DNA from: Eucommia ulmoides
Taxonomy: Eukaryota; Streptophyta; Magnoliopsida; Garryales; Eucommiaceae
Length of the DNA stretch: 64,000 nucleotides
Direction of reading: 5' to 3'
Assembly (NCBI GenBank): GCA_016647705.1
Contig: CM028330.1
Coordinates: 51,200,897-51,264,896 of the forward strand
Positions 62,379 through 64,000 of the stretch are shown here, one piece after another. The translations under genes and the position numbers were made by a program. Below the pieces are notes generated by a model. It was not told where the DNA came from and did no database searches. It saw only the letters and a program-made list of their open reading frames with translations. Numbering within the stretch: the first letter of the stretch is position 1; each line of letters starts with the position of its first letter.

Positions 62379-63915
62379 TGTTACACCCCACTCGGGACAC
62401 CCATCACCTTGGGGCCGGCGTGACGTCGACACAATATCACCTGTACGTTCAACTAACTAAAAAAAACTGACATTATGAATACATAAATATAAAATCACAT
62501 ATACAAGCCATATACATCCTCTCCTATGGGGGACACACCCGTCCCCAACAATTATAGCCACCCAAAAATATAATAACTATGAACCTCTCACAGGTTTTCC
62601 TTAAACAGCTCATCATCAAAAACTCCCACTTGACTCCAATACATAACTCTACCTAGTGCCAATAGGAGACCGACTCCTAACTGTTGTACCTGCGAGTGTA
62701 CTGTCTTCTTAATAAAAACTATTTTTAAATAATAATAATACAATCTAAATAATACAACATTTAAATGGATCAAGCATAACGCGTATAAACAAACATAATT
62801 TTAACAGTAGTATAAATATCATATATCACGAGAAAACTCATTCTTCCTACAATTCAGAATAATCCTCTCTCTCTATATATATATATCAAATATATAAAAT
62901 CCATCCAAACCATCAGTATAAGATAATATGATAAAATAAAACACCACATCACCATATATGATAAAACACCAAATACGATAAACACCACACAACTAGTAAA
63001 AATCTCCATAATATAAGCAGTGAAAATAAAGCAATAAGTATAAGTTTCATCCAAACTCATTTAGTATAAAATAATACCAATGACCATAATAAATAATAAA
63101 TCACCTAATATAAGTAAAACACCATATCTCAAAACACCACTCCACCACAACACACACTGGCTAACCATAGTGATCGTTTTAACTTCACGATCGGGAGTTG
63201 CAACGGTACCGTACCATCTGTAGGATATGCCTTCCTAGTGGATCCAACTGCGCAGATCACCATCTATCGGACGTCTCCGGAGGCCATAATATCAATCACC
63301 ATAATAAATATCCATCTGCTGGACCACTCTCCAGACAGACCATAATATGAATCACCACCTGCCGGACTATACCTTCAGACATGACATAAATTATGGCATA
63401 GTCAACTCAATAATATCATCATCAAATCACAAATCAATATTCATCTGCCGAACAGACCATAATATTAATCACCACCGCATCAATATCGTCAAAAACACCA
63501 ACGTCCACATCTTTTTCTCAAAATCAACTTTTAAATCCGAAAATCATATTTTTCACATTTGTTTGAAAACCGTCTAATTTCAACGAAACCATTTTTTTCC
63601 TTTATTTTATTTCAAAAACCAAATATTATCCACTCTCTTTTAAAGCCACCAAAACCAACGAAAATCATTTTTTGACTTTCTTTAAAAATTCACGTAATTT
63701 AATGAAAATCCATTTTTCCCCAACTCACCCCAATCTAACAATTTAATTAAATCTTTCCTTTTATAAACCAACGCAATTCCCCAAAAATTCATTTTTACCC
63801 GGACTCCTAAAAATTTAAAATCAACCAATAAAAATCGCCAACTGCCCCGTTATTTTGAAATACTAGGAAAAAAAAAATGAAAGGAGGGGAGCCGGCTACT
63901 TGGGCTCCCCTTGTT

Positions 63916-63967
<52 letters not shown>

Positions 63968-64000
63968 CACACATATACCTATACATATACACATATATAC
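62379..64000 (+). repeat. Probable long LTR start (runs off the right edge)
   Basis: TGTTACACCCCACTCGGGAC at 62379 resembles the usual 5' LTR start of plant Ty3 elements and interrupts the LINE relic. The rest is AT-rich with repeated 'cagaccataatatcaatcacc' words (63270-63475) and ends in a (TA)n tract (63916-63962). No coding sequence was seen before the window ends. Confidence 0.5.

Overview
The window is nuclear DNA of a flowering plant, most likely a eudicot. It is AT-rich. Two host genes are recognisable, both on the minus strand. One is a multi-exon NDR-type (AGC family) protein kinase with conserved GT-AG introns (3250/3381-18449). The other is a single-exon PIF/Harbinger-derived nuclease-like protein of the At4g29780/At5g12010 (ALP1-like) type (54913-56430). 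Nearly everything else is transposable-element sequence, often nested. The species cannot be named from the sequence alone.

Layout. 1-2787: 5' part of a decayed minus-strand Ty1/copia element (LTR, PBS, protease and integrase relics, a 270-bp tandem repeat). 3250-18449: the kinase gene. Its large introns hold four insertions of one TRIM family (all on the gene strand), a solo LTR, a SINE with an 11-bp target duplication, a LINE reverse-transcriptase relic and two unexplained composition islands. 18450-21840: promoter side, RNase-H relic, a tandem repeat and a T-rich/A-rich low-complexity block. 21923-30462: one complete but dead copia element, with a 700-bp Mutator-like MITE (9-bp TSD) in its 3' LTR and a 2.4-kb inverted-LTR element (5-bp TSD) in its gag. 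30463-43800: a repeat landscape of long LTR copies in inverted and direct order, a minisatellite, and a tandem segmental duplication whose copies differ by datable insertions. 44093-46296: nested LTRs with a Helitron 3' end. 46781-49839: two Harbinger-like non-autonomous elements. 50249-53738: a 2-kb copia LTR with PBS fused to the 3' end of another copia. 54913-56430: the nuclease-like gene. 57305-57630: a foldback MITE. 59598-61889: a hAT-like element with a Pack-MULE-like element inside it. 61918-62378: LINE endonuclease relic. 62379-64000: start of a long LTR running off the window.

The kinase keeps all catalytic and regulatory motifs and looks functional. Its last exon is uncertain because a donor-like GTATGT overlaps the possible stop, and the copia LTR lies about 460-600 bp downstream. 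The nuclease-like protein keeps the fold but lacks two of the three acidic catalytic residues, as expected of a domesticated transposase. No tRNA, rRNA or CRISPR was found. All calls come from reading the sequence; no database search was run.
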